A stretch of 7,973 nt of DNA from Methanomicrobiales archaeon (GTDB lineage Archaea > Halobacteriota > Methanomicrobia > Methanomicrobiales > Methanoculleaceae). The stretch covers positions 1 through 7,973 of the forward strand of contig JAGVUK010000187.1 in NCBI GenBank assembly GCA_019136335.1, in the 5' to 3' direction. The notes beneath the pieces were generated by a model. The model saw only the letters and a program-made list of their open reading frames with translations. It did not search any database and had not been told where the DNA came from. The translations under genes and the position numbers were made by a program. Positions 1 to 6,970 of this stretch are shown piece by piece. The number at the start of each line of letters is the position of its first letter. Within the stretch, counting starts at the first letter, position 1.

Positions 1-520
1 CCCTGAGCGCCGAGAAGAGGCGGTGGATCCCCGCCACACCGACGTCGTACGCGGTCCTGACGTTGCACCCCATCTCCTCGGCGATCAGCTTCGCCTCCTC
101 GGCGACCGGAATATCGGACGTTCCCGCGGTGAGAATGGCGACGGTCCCGCCCCGGTGATCCGGCTCGTTGCCCGTCGAGAGGATGACGGCCCGTGCCGCC
201 TCCCGGTGCTCCATCCGGACCCCCGGCGGCAGCCGCACCTGCAGGGCCTCAAGATGCGCCGGCGAGACTCTCGTCGCGACGCACCTCCCGGCCGCCTTCA
301 CCTGCGCGAGCATGATATCGGCAAAGGTCAGGGGGTCCTTTCCTTCGGCGAGCACCACCTCGGGCATCCCGCAACGCACGCTCCGCCCGGCATCGATCCG
401 GGCCATTTCGTCGAGGACCTCGATACGGAGCCCTTCGATGGCGGCCGCCGCCTCGTCCTCAGATACCTCACCGCTACGATACATCCGGAGGATGTCCCTG
501 ATGGTGGCATTCGGCAGCAT
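1..520 (-). CDS. larB: LarB, pyridinium-3,5-biscarboxylate mononucleotide synthase (partial, 3' end outside window)
   Basis: The first 173 residues are present and the frame stays open to the window edge; LarB is usually about 250 residues. The family carboxylates the pyridinium ring of nicotinic acid adenine dinucleotide and releases AMP. This is the first step towards the nickel-pincer nucleotide cofactor, which LarE and LarC complete. Visible family marks are an N-terminal helix with MYRSGEVSEDEA (about 13-24), ARIDAGRSVRCGMPEVVLAEGK (40-61), and the start of the PurE-like AIRC domain with TAGTSDIPVAEEA (131-143) and AYDVGVAGIHRL (157-168). The catalytic cysteine known from the Lactiplantibacillus enzyme lies in the missing part. 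The start at 520 fits the usual LarB N-terminus. No Shine-Dalgarno site precedes it, and a TATA-like stretch about 30 bases upstream suggests an almost leaderless mRNA. Larger PurE-like proteins are the only alternative; the N-terminal motif argues for LarB. Confidence 0.9.
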   Translation of the reverse strand, partial: MLPNATIRDILRMYRSGEVSEDEAAAAIEGLRIEVLDEMARIDAGRSVRCGMPEVVLAEGKDPLTFADIMLAQVKAAGRCVATRVSPAHLEALQVRLPPGVRMEHREAARAVILSTGNEPDHRGGTVAILTAGTSDIPVAEEAKLIAEEMGCNVRTAYDVGVAGIHRLFSALR

Positions 521-567
521 AGTTCGATAACAAAAATAGGAGTGGAAGTATAATATTACTTCATCTT
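521..567. promoter_or_regulatory. Short AT-rich divergent promoter region between larB and the membrane-protein/hisS/top6 cluster
   Basis: Only 47 bases separate the two divergent starts, and they are far more AT-rich than the surroundings. TATAATATTA at 549-558, read on the minus strand as TAATATTATA, is centred about 33 bases before the larB ATG, the right place for an archaeal TATA box driving a nearly leaderless larB transcript. It contains the perfect palindrome TAATATTA (551-558). For the plus-strand gene this box is too close to the ATG at 568; the weaker CAAAAATA at 531-538 is better placed. The two promoters would then overlap and could interfere or be co-regulated. The assignment rests on spacing and base composition alone. 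Confidence 0.5.
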
Positions 568-900
568 ATGTCCTACCTCGTCTACGTTGCAGGGTTCGGC
601 GTTGCCGTCACCGTCTTCCTGTGGCTCCGCGACTTACGGATCTTTTACCGGACTGGTCTATCCGGCTACCGGACGGCGGCATACTGGGGGGTACCCTGCA
701 CGGCGCTCGCCCTGCTCGGTTTTTTCATCACCGCGTTTGCCGAAGCGTGGGAGTACCTGGGTCTCGGCCTGGTCCTGTTAGCCCTCTACCTCCAGGGCCG
801 GGCCGACCGGGAGAACGTGTGGCACAATGAAGGCGCCGCCGAGCGGTTCTTCGGCAGGGCACAGCGCATAAAAGATAAGGGTTCACGCAAGAGACTTTAG
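568..900 (+). CDS. Small three-helix membrane protein of unknown function
   Basis: The product has 110 residues and I do not recognise a family. Three hydrophobic stretches are visible at about residues 2-20, 37-57 and 61-77, followed by a charged tail ending in the basic segment RIKDKGSRKRL (100-110). The loop between helices 1 and 2 is also basic and aromatic (RDLRIFYRTG, 21-30), so by the positive-inside rule loop and tail cannot both be cytoplasmic without a re-entrant or peripheral helix. No signal-peptide cleavage site or metal-binding motif is evident. The ATG at 568 has no Shine-Dalgarno sequence nearby, which fits a leaderless transcript. The gene ends 15 bases before hisS on the same strand and is probably the first gene of that operon. 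Its residue composition and mostly G/C-ending codons support a real gene. Confidence 0.75.
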   Translation: MSYLVYVAGFGVAVTVFLWLRDLRIFYRTGLSGYRTAAYWGVPCTALALLGFFITAFAEAWEYLGLGLVLLALYLQGRADRENVWHNEGAAERFFGRAQRIKDKGSRKRL

Positions 901-903
901 TTC

Positions 904-908
904 AGGAG
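904..908 (+). promoter_or_regulatory. Ribosome binding site of hisS
   Basis: AGGAG lies seven bases before the ATG at 916 and matches the archaeal anti-Shine-Dalgarno sequence. It fixes the hisS start and indicates internal initiation on a multigene mRNA, in contrast to the first gene, which lacks such a site. Confidence 0.7.
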
Positions 909-915
909 ACTACCA

Positions 916-2148
916 ATGCTTCAGAAACCACGGGGAACACGGGATTTTTTACCCGACGAGATGGAACGGCGGCGACTGATCGAGCGGCGGATGCGCGAGA
1001 CGGCCCGCCGGTGGGGATACCGGGAGGTCAGCACGCCCGACTTCGAGCACCTTGAACTCTTCACGATGAAGTCCGGCGAAGGGATCATCCAGGAGATGTA
1101 CGTCTTCGAGGACAAGGGCGGGCGGCAGATGACGCTCCGGCCCGAGGTGACGGCGGCGGTGCTGCGGATGTACGTCAACGAGGGCAAAGTCCTCCCGAAA
1201 CCCATCCGCTGGTGCTACTTCGCCGACTGCTTCCGCTACGAACGCCCGCAGAAAGGCCGGTACCGGCAGTTCTGGCAGTTCGGCGTCGAGCTCATCGGTT
1301 CGGACACTCCACTCGCCGACGCCGAGGTGATCATGCTCGCCAATGAGGCGCTCCAATCAAGCGGGGTCACCTTCGACCTCCATGTCGGCCACCTCGCGCC
1401 GATGAAGCACCTCCTCGCCGATCTCGCCCCCGGCGACCAGCGGGCGATCATGGCCTGCCTCGACAAGCACGATGCGGCAGGGCTTGAGGCGGCGCTCGTC
1501 GGGAAGGGTCTCACCCACCTCGCCGAACCCCTCGCGGCCCTCTCGGAGTGCCGCACCGTCCCGGAGGTCTTTGAGATTGCCGGCGACGTCCCGGAGCGCG
1601 CGCGGATCGAGGAGACGTTTGCGCTCCTCGACTCCCAGAACATCAACTACCAGCCCGACTTCGGCATCGCCCGCGGCCTCGACTACTACACGGGGATGGT
1701 CTTTGAGGGGTTTGCGAGGAACCTCGGCGCGGAGAACCAGATCCTCGGCGGCGGCACCTACCGGCTCGCCCACCTCTTTGGCGGCGACGATGTCGCATCC
1801 TGTGGCTTTGCCATCGGCTTTGACCGGGTCATGGTCTCGGTCGGGGATTTTCCGCTTGCGCACGAGCCCGTCGTCGGCGTCGTCTGCACACCCGACGCAC
1901 GGGCACGGGCGCTCGAGGTCGCCCGGGCCTTCCGGGGCGCGGGGGTGAGGACCGAGGTCGACCTCATGCAACGGGGGATGGGCGCCCAGATCTCCCACGC
2001 CGCAAAGACCGCTGACTTTGCGGTGGTGCTCGGGAAGCGCGAGGTCGAGGCGGGGACGGTGACCCTCAGGGACCTCTCCTCCGGCGAACAGCAGGAGAAG
2101 AGCCTTGAGGACGCCATCGCTGAGGTAGCACGGCATGGTGCTTGCTGA
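916..2148 (+). CDS. hisS: Histidyl-tRNA synthetase
   Basis: This cytoplasmic class II aminoacyl-tRNA synthetase charges tRNA-His using ATP. At 410 residues it has normal length for the archaeal form. The N-terminus (KPRGTRDFLPDEM, 4-16) is typical. TLRPE (73-77) belongs to the ATP/histidine pocket; motif 2 is FRYERPQKGRYRQFWQ (106-121). The histidine-specific signature RGLDYYTG (253-260) is followed by GGGTYRLAHLFGG (278-290) and motif 3, GFAIGFDRV (297-305), with its arginine. The C-terminal anticodon-binding domain spans about 315-405 and contains GVRTEVDLMQRGMGAQISHA (343-362). The insertion domain between motif 2 and the signature motif is at about 165-245. The stop codon lies inside the start of top6B, so translation of the two is probably coupled. 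HisZ is excluded because the histidine-binding signature and the C-terminal domain are intact. Confidence 0.98.
   Translation: MLQKPRGTRDFLPDEMERRRLIERRMRETARRWGYREVSTPDFEHLELFTMKSGEGIIQEMYVFEDKGGRQMTLRPEVTAAVLRMYVNEGKVLPKPIRWCYFADCFRYERPQKGRYRQFWQFGVELIGSDTPLADAEVIMLANEALQSSGVTFDLHVGHLAPMKHLLADLAPGDQRAIMACLDKHDAAGLEAALVGKGLTHLAEPLAALSECRTVPEVFEIAGDVPERARIEETFALLDSQNINYQPDFGIARGLDYYTGMVFEGFARNLGAENQILGGGTYRLAHLFGGDDVASCGFAIGFDRVMVSVGDFPLAHEPVVGVVCTPDARARALEVARAFRGAGVRTEVDLMQRGMGAQISHAAKTADFAVVLGKREVEAGTVTLRDLSSGEQQEKSLEDAIAEVARHGAC
2122..2126 (+). promoter_or_regulatory. Ribosome binding site of top6B inside the end of hisS
   Basis: GAGGT lies eight bases before the ATG at 2135, within the last codons of hisS. 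It supports that ATG over the in-frame GTG at 2138 and suggests that ribosomes finishing hisS re-initiate on top6B. Confidence 0.6.
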
Positions 2149-3937
2149 GGATCTCGCAAGACAGCAGCGGAGCATCAGCGTCGCGGAGTTCTTCGAGAAG
2201 AACAAGCACCTTCTCGGGTTCGATTCCCCGACGCGCGGGATCATCACCACCATCAAGGAGGCGGTGGACAACGCCCTCGACGCCTGCGAGGAGGCCGAAG
2301 TCCTCCCCGACATATTCGTCGGCGTACGGAGGGTCGATGCCGAGGTCTACCGGATCACGGTCGAGGACAACGGCCCTGGGATCGTGCCGGAGAACGTCCC
2401 GCTGGTCTTCGGGAAGCTCCTCTACGGCTCCCGGTTCCACCAGATCCGGCAGAGCCGGGGGCAGCAGGGGATCGGGATATCGGCGGCGGTGCTGTACGCC
2501 CAGCTCACCACCGGCACCCCGGCGCTGGTCACCTCCCGGACGGGAGCGAAGGCGTCGGCGCACCGGTTCGAGCTGATGATCAGGACCGAGACGAACGAGC
2601 CCGAGATCGTCAGCCACGAGGAGATCGACTGGGACCGGATGCACGGCACAAGGCTTGAGATCCAGTTCAAGAGCACCCTTGCCGCGAAGAAGCGGCTGCT
2701 GGACTACCTCCGCCTCACCGCGATCGTCAACCCGCACGCGCGGGTCACGGCCGATATCGACGGCGAGGTGACGACGTTTGAGCGGGTATCAAGCGAGGTC
2801 CCGCCGTGCCCGAAGCCCGTCCTCCCCCACCCGCACGGGATCGAGTTCGGGGCGCTGAGGAGGCTCGCGGCCGCGAGCACCGGGACCGTCGATGAGTTCC
2901 TCATCGGGAGTTTCTCCCGGGTCGGGAAGAAGACCGCAGACGAGATGATCGCTCTGGCCGGGCTCAAACCCTCCCGGAAGGTGAAGAACCTCGACGCCGA
3001 TGAGCTCAAACGGCTCCTTGACGCCATGCAGAGCGTGAAGGTCCCCGCGCCGCCGGCGCAGCAGTGCCTCTCCCCCATCGGGGAGGACCTGATCTGCAGG
3101 GGGCTTGAGAAGGAGATCCAGCTCGACTTCGTCAGGGCCCGGACCCGCCCGAGCGCGGTCTACGGCGGGCACTCGTTCATCATCGAGGCTGCGATCGGCT
3201 ACGGCGGCAAGATTCCCCCCGAAGGGAACGCCCAGCTCTTCCGGTTTGCAAACCGCGTCCCGCTCCTCTACCAGCAGGGCGCCTGCGCGATCACGAACTG
3301 TGTTGCGCAGGTGAACTGGAGAAACTACGGTCTCTCGCAGCAGGGCCTTCCCACGGGCCCGGCGCTCGTCATGGTCCACGTGGCGTCCACGAACGTCCCC
3401 TTCACGAGCGAGAGCAAGGATGCGGTCGCCTCCATCCCGGAGATCGAGCGGGAGATCGTCCTCGTCCTCCAGGAGCTCGGCCGGGAACTCAAGACCTACC
3501 TCTCCCGCCGGGAGAGGAAGAAACTGCAGGACGACCGGGCCCGGGCGATATGCTCGATCATCCCGGAGATCGCCGCGAAAGTGAGCGAGATCGTCGAACT
3601 TCCCCTGGTGGATACCTCCCCGATCGAGGGTAAGATCATGCGCAAGGTCGTGGCGAAGAAGCGGACGAGCGACGGGAAGGTCCGTATTGACGTGAACAAC
3701 TACACGGCCGGAGAGGTCACGCTCGTCCTCTACAGCCTCTCCCGTGATGCGGGGGAGGACGCGGAGCCCCGGCCGGACTTCGTGGACGAGATCGACGGGG
3801 AGTACAACAAGGTCTGGCGGTGCACACTTGCCCCCGGGGCGGCCTGGCGGGTCGTCTATACGGGGGCAGGCGACGGGTCGCTCGACCTCCGCGGCGTGGA
3901 GGACGGCAGGAAAGTGGTGGTGGATCTCGATGTCTAG
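2135..3937 (+). CDS. top6B: Type IIB DNA topoisomerase VI subunit B (ATPase)
   Basis: This subunit binds and hydrolyses ATP, dimerises around the transported DNA segment and drives cleavage by Top6A in the A2B2 topoisomerase VI. The GHKL (Bergerat) fold is complete: the N-box EAVDNALDA (42-50) with catalytic E42, the G1 box VEDNGPGI (77-84) and the G2 box RGQQGIGISAA (108-118). A helix-two-turn-helix domain follows at about 230-300 (FLIGSFSRVGKKTADEM, 255-271). The transducer domain (about 305-490) carries the switch lysine in SESKDAVA (K428). Residues from about 505 form a C-terminal beta-rich part resembling the Ig-like domain of methanogen Top6B. The 600-residue length is usual for methanogens. 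The gene overlaps hisS by 14 bp upstream and top6A by 8 bp downstream, as expected for subunits made in fixed ratio. Confidence 0.97.
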   Translation: MVLAEDLARQQRSISVAEFFEKNKHLLGFDSPTRGIITTIKEAVDNALDACEEAEVLPDIFVGVRRVDAEVYRITVEDNGPGIVPENVPLVFGKLLYGSRFHQIRQSRGQQGIGISAAVLYAQLTTGTPALVTSRTGAKASAHRFELMIRTETNEPEIVSHEEIDWDRMHGTRLEIQFKSTLAAKKRLLDYLRLTAIVNPHARVTADIDGEVTTFERVSSEVPPCPKPVLPHPHGIEFGALRRLAAASTGTVDEFLIGSFSRVGKKTADEMIALAGLKPSRKVKNLDADELKRLLDAMQSVKVPAPPAQQCLSPIGEDLICRGLEKEIQLDFVRARTRPSAVYGGHSFIIEAAIGYGGKIPPEGNAQLFRFANRVPLLYQQGACAITNCVAQVNWRNYGLSQQGLPTGPALVMVHVASTNVPFTSESKDAVASIPEIEREIVLVLQELGRELKTYLSRRERKKLQDDRARAICSIIPEIAAKVSEIVELPLVDTSPIEGKIMRKVVAKKRTSDGKVRIDVNNYTAGEVTLVLYSLSRDAGEDAEPRPDFVDEIDGEYNKVWRCTLAPGAAWRVVYTGAGDGSLDLRGVEDGRKVVVDLDV

Positions 3938-5018
3938 GGAAGAGATGGATACGCTTGCGCGCGAGCGGTTGGTGGGCATCGCCCGCGGGTGGTATGACCA
4001 GATGCAGGACGGCATCGTGCCCTACATCCGGCTGCCGACGCGGACGAAACAGAATATCGAGTATGACGATGAGAGTGAGGTCTGGAAGTACGGCGAGAAG
4101 GAGAGCACCCGGTCGGCGGCGACCGAGAAGAGTGCGGTCCATCTCCTGAAGATGGCCTACGTCATCGGGTTCTTGAAGAGACAGCTCATCGAGAACCGGT
4201 CGTCGACATTGAGAGAGCTCTACTACATATCCGAAGGGTGGAAAAGAGCGAAGTTCGCCGCCCAGGACGAGAGCAACCTTCTCATCGAGGATCTCGAGAT
4301 CATCGCCGACGTGCAGCGGGAGGCGTTCCACCTCAGGCCGGAGGAGGACGGCGCCTCGATCTTCGGACCCCTGCGGATCCGGGAGACGACCCGGCGCGGG
4401 GTGCGGGAGATGCACTGCCAGGAGGACGTCGGGGAAGCGGGCTACCCGATCCCGAACAACGTCGACAACATCGACTTCGTCGACCATGACGCGAAGTTCG
4501 TCGTCGCCATCGAGACCGGCGGTATGTACGCCCGTCTGATGGAGAACGGGTTCGACGAGGAGTACGGGGCGATCCTTGTCCACCTCAAGGGGCAGCCGGC
4601 GCGCTCCACGCGGCGGGTCCTCCGGAGGCTCAACGAGTCGCTCAACCTCCCGGTCGTGGTCTTCACCGACGGCGACCCCTGGTCCTACCGGATCTACGCG
4701 AGCGTCGCCTACGGCTCGATCAAGAGCGCTCACATGTCGGAACTTCTCGCGACGCCCCAGGCGCAGTTCATCGGGGTGCAGCCCTCCGATATATCCGACT
4801 ACAACCTCCCCGCCGACCACCTCACCGAGCAGGACATCAACGCCCTGAAGGCAGAGCTGACCGATCCGCGGTTTGCGACCGACTACTGGAGGAACCAGAT
4901 CAACCTGCAGCTTGAGATGAAGCTGAAGTCGGAACAGCAGGCGTTCGCGAGCCGGGGGCTCGACTTCGTGACGAAGGAGTACCTGCCGACGCGGCTATCG
5001 GAGATGGGGGTTATCTGA
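3930..5018 (+). CDS. top6A: Type IIB DNA topoisomerase VI subunit A (Spo11-like DNA-cleaving subunit)
   Basis: This subunit makes the transient double-strand break in topoisomerase VI and is homologous to eukaryotic Spo11. The 362 residues match the family. The 5Y-CAP winged-helix domain carries TLRELYYISEGWKR (93-106); by alignment with Spo11 the second tyrosine, Y99, should form the DNA linkage. The Toprim domain has its conserved glutamate in AIETGGMYARL (E195 in 193-203) and the DxD metal-binding pair in FTDGDPWSYRIY (D247 and D249 in 245-256). The chosen ATG at 3930 overlaps the end of top6B (stop 3935-3937), with a GGTGG stretch just upstream. A second ATG at 3945, preceded by AGGGA, would remove five residues and cannot be excluded. 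It is the last gene of the cluster: the next gene is on the opposite strand after a spacer. Confidence 0.97.
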   Translation: MSREEMDTLARERLVGIARGWYDQMQDGIVPYIRLPTRTKQNIEYDDESEVWKYGEKESTRSAATEKSAVHLLKMAYVIGFLKRQLIENRSSTLRELYYISEGWKRAKFAAQDESNLLIEDLEIIADVQREAFHLRPEEDGASIFGPLRIRETTRRGVREMHCQEDVGEAGYPIPNNVDNIDFVDHDAKFVVAIETGGMYARLMENGFDEEYGAILVHLKGQPARSTRRVLRRLNESLNLPVVVFTDGDPWSYRIYASVAYGSIKSAHMSELLATPQAQFIGVQPSDISDYNLPADHLTEQDINALKAELTDPRFATDYWRNQINLQLEMKLKSEQQAFASRGLDFVTKEYLPTRLSEMGVI

Positions 5019-5138
5019 GGGACCCGCTCCTGCAGGGCCGTGATTCACCCTCTGTGGCGCTCGGACCTCCGGCATCCCGCCCATCAACCGTCGAGGCCTG
5101 ACGACTTTCTGCATTTCACCGGGTTACACCCCTCATCC

Positions 5139-5143
5139 TTTTT
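5139..5143 (+). terminator. Possible T-run terminator after top6A
   Basis: Archaeal RNA polymerase stops at runs of T in the non-template strand. TTTTT about 120 bases after the top6A stop, preceded by a pyrimidine-rich stretch, is the only such run in this spacer. A single five-base run is weak evidence. Confidence 0.3.
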
Positions 5144-5235
5144 GCCGGGAGATCCAATCGTCCATGGAGGCGAACTCTCCGCGAGGATCAGCCGGTAGAA
5201 GGGTCGGCGACCGCCCTGGAGATCTCAGGCACCGA

Positions 5236-5260
5236 CTCGGGCGGCTTGCGACCGCCGGAG
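5236..5260. repeat. GC-rich stem-loop in the convergent spacer
   Basis: CTCGGGCGG (5236-5244) can pair with CCGCCGGAG (5252-5260), giving eight base pairs with one internal G-G mismatch around a seven-base loop. It lies about 85 bases past the stop of the minus-strand composite gene, where it could protect or end that transcript. No T-run follows on either strand, so it is not a classic intrinsic terminator. Chance pairing is easy in DNA this GC-rich. Confidence 0.4.
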
Positions 5261-5344
5261 TTGGCTCTCGCTGGCCGGGATATGATCGTATCTCTCCATG
5301 TGTGTCCCCCCGCTTCGTGCGTAATTGGCCTCTCGGCGCCTTAT

Positions 5345-6970
5345 TCATTCAGGGAGGAGCGCTCTCATCGCCCTCACCTTGTTCCGGATCGATGCTCGCT
5401 CAAAGCCGAAGAAGAAACTGATCTCCTGCCCGAGGGGAGGGGCGCCCTTTCCCGGCCGGATCAGGTCTTCATCCTGGCAGGCTGCGTATACGATCGCCGC
5501 ACTCCAGAGGACCCCGTCTCCCCGCAAGAGCGGTGCGGTCGGATGGTCAGAGAGGATCGTGACGATCCTCCTGCAATGCTCAAGGATGGTGTCATCCTTA
5601 AACCGCTTACAGAAATCCTCGCATCTCTCAAATATCATGGTGACGCACAGTCTGCTGGAGAATGCTTCTGTTATTCCGCTATCGAGCAAGCTGGAGAGTC
5701 TTTCCCGAACCTCTTTGTTGTCAAGGTCGATCCCGGCCATCCTGGCGAGTTCCTTCACTGCGAAGGCGAAGGATGCATCTATGTCGGTTATGGAGATGCC
5801 TGCCTCCTTTGCTTTCATCAGGATGTACCTGAAGATGGCCTGACTCTTCTCCGGGCTCGTGGCTGCTTCCTGGAAGGCGGGTTCAGCCTGTTTAAGGGCG
5901 GCGATGAGTTCGGAAGCGTTTGTGAGGCGGCCGGATGCCTCCATGCGCGAGAGGAACCGGCAGAGAATCGGGACGGCGCTCTCCGGCCAGTCATCCAGGA
6001 AGATCGGGTTTTGCGCCAGGTGTCCGATCAGGCACCTCTGCACGGATGGGGCATCCCATACATCGATCTTCGCTCCATAGAGGAGATGCATGAACGTACA
6101 GAAGGCTATGATAGTATCTCCGGCCATACAGGCGTCCTTATCCCCGTATACCGCCCCCTCTTCCTCGACGAACGCATCGATATCGGGTCCGATATCCTGG
6201 ATGACGGCAGCAATCGCGGCGTTCACCTCCGCCTCGTCGTCATCCGGGATCTCATCCGGTTCCTCAGGAACGATCCCATCCGTGCTCCATCCCGGCGGAT
6301 ACCAGAGATGCGCAGCGATGGGATCCTCGGCATAGCCACAGACGCCGTTTCTTGGAGAGTTGGCAATGGTCTCCACACAGTCGGGGTCGTGATCGGTCGA
6401 AGAGAGGCATTCGCGACAGTAATAGTGCGGGATATCTTCGTCAGGGTCGTCCAGGATAAAAGCAGCCTCGCCGCCGCAGAGGTCGCAGGGGATAGCCGGC
6501 GGATTGTTCCGTGCGATCAGGCAGAGCGGCCCGCCCGGCGGGGCAACGGGCGTCTCTCCGATCACCTTCAGGTCCAGCGATGTAGTGGAGCCGAAGTCGT
6601 AGTCATAGGAGAACGTGCTGCCCGGAGAGACGAGATGCGAGAGGGGGACGCCCATGGCATTTCTGGAATACTCATCGTCCGAGTCGTAGGCGACTCCCCC
6701 GATCTTGAAGGAACTGAGATGGTCGCAGCACTCCACCCATACGTCGCGGATCAGCCGGTCGAGATCTTTAAGCCGGGCGCCGTGTCGCGCGAGGACTACC
6801 AGCCAGTAGTCTTTGTTGTACCGCCCCTGTATCACGATGAGGAGGGAGGGTTTCTTTCCGGTGGGCCAGCCCGACGCCTGAAGGCAGGCCATGCCGTGCT
6901 TGAGAGCCCTCCGTTTTGTCACGGGAGCTCTGCAGAGCAGGCAGGTACCGGGTGAGGCCTTTGGTGCCAT
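5345..6970 (-). CDS. Composite zinc-binding protein: pRiA4b ORF-3-like domain plus DUF6398-like C-terminus, unknown function
   Basis: The 541-residue product appears modular. Residues 10-29 hold a C-x2-C-x11-H-x3-C arrangement that could bind zinc. Residues about 50-140 resemble the plasmid pRiA4b ORF-3-like family (also labelled IS1096 TnpR-like passenger protein), with the family-like HLSSFKIGGVAYD (84-96) and FSYDYDFGSTTSLDLKVI (120-137). C162-x2-C165 and C185-x2-C188 form a likely zinc ribbon. A very acidic linker covers about 234-271. Residues about 285-435 are predicted helical and resemble the middle part of bacterial proteins of this type. Residues about 446-538 match DUF6398 as I recall it: EDFCKRF, APLLRGDGVLWSAAIVYA (479-496) and ISFFFGFERASIRNKVRAM (517-535), which looks like a helix-turn-helix. 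No catalytic site is evident. The start at 6970 lacks a useful Shine-Dalgarno site; ATTCTTATC about 30 bases upstream may be its TATA box. Family names are from memory. Confidence 0.85.
   Translation of the reverse strand: MAPKASPGTCLLCRAPVTKRRALKHGMACLQASGWPTGKKPSLLIVIQGRYNKDYWLVVLARHGARLKDLDRLIRDVWVECCDHLSSFKIGGVAYDSDDEYSRNAMGVPLSHLVSPGSTFSYDYDFGSTTSLDLKVIGETPVAPPGGPLCLIARNNPPAIPCDLCGGEAAFILDDPDEDIPHYYCRECLSSTDHDPDCVETIANSPRNGVCGYAEDPIAAHLWYPPGWSTDGIVPEEPDEIPDDDEAEVNAAIAAVIQDIGPDIDAFVEEEGAVYGDKDACMAGDTIIAFCTFMHLLYGAKIDVWDAPSVQRCLIGHLAQNPIFLDDWPESAVPILCRFLSRMEASGRLTNASELIAALKQAEPAFQEAATSPEKSQAIFRYILMKAKEAGISITDIDASFAFAVKELARMAGIDLDNKEVRERLSSLLDSGITEAFSSRLCVTMIFERCEDFCKRFKDDTILEHCRRIVTILSDHPTAPLLRGDGVLWSAAIVYAACQDEDLIRPGKGAPPLGQEISFFFGFERASIRNKVRAMRALLPE

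Larger units (their letters stand above)
5019..5344. other. Convergent intergenic spacer with no credible gene
   Basis: These 326 bases separate the 3' ends of top6A and the minus-strand composite gene. The short open frames on either strand use many codons that are rare in the neighbours (AGA, ATA, CGA, TTA, CTA) and have no recognisable motif, so I call no gene. The spacer holds a TTTTT run (5139-5143) that may end top6A transcription, a near-palindrome CGTCGAGGCCTGACG (5089-5103, one bulged G), a repeated GCGACCGCC (5207-5215 and 5248-5256), and a strong GC-rich stem-loop listed separately. Confidence 0.7.

Noticed and set aside
23..553. Plus-strand open frames opposite larB
   Set aside because: The minus strand carries clear LarB motifs; the plus-strand frames are Pro/Arg/His-rich without motifs and would overlap the promoter.
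1357..2313. Minus-strand open frame of 318 codons across the hisS/top6B junction
   Set aside because: It overlaps two certain genes and has no family signature.
2789..4015. Minus-strand open frame of 408 codons across top6B
   Set aside because: It is a shadow of the unmistakable top6B gene in GC-rich DNA, with a translation rich in Arg, Asp, Pro and Gly and no motif.
3717..4820. Minus-strand open frame of 367 codons across top6A
   Set aside because: top6A on the plus strand has complete catalytic motifs, and the opposite translation has low-complexity composition.
5133..5348. Minus-strand 71-codon frame starting with an ATGA overlap on the stop of the composite gene
   Set aside because: The overlap is suggestive of coupling, but there is no ribosome site, no motif, and the codons (AGA, ATA, CGA, TTA, CTA, TCA) are unlike those of the neighbours.
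5246..6955. Long plus-strand open frame of 569 codons opposite the composite zinc protein gene
   Set aside because: Its first codon positions fall on the third positions of the minus-strand gene, so rarity of TTA, CTA and TCA codons there keeps this frame open. The minus strand shows ordered Cys/His motifs and recognisable domains; the plus-strand translation shows none.
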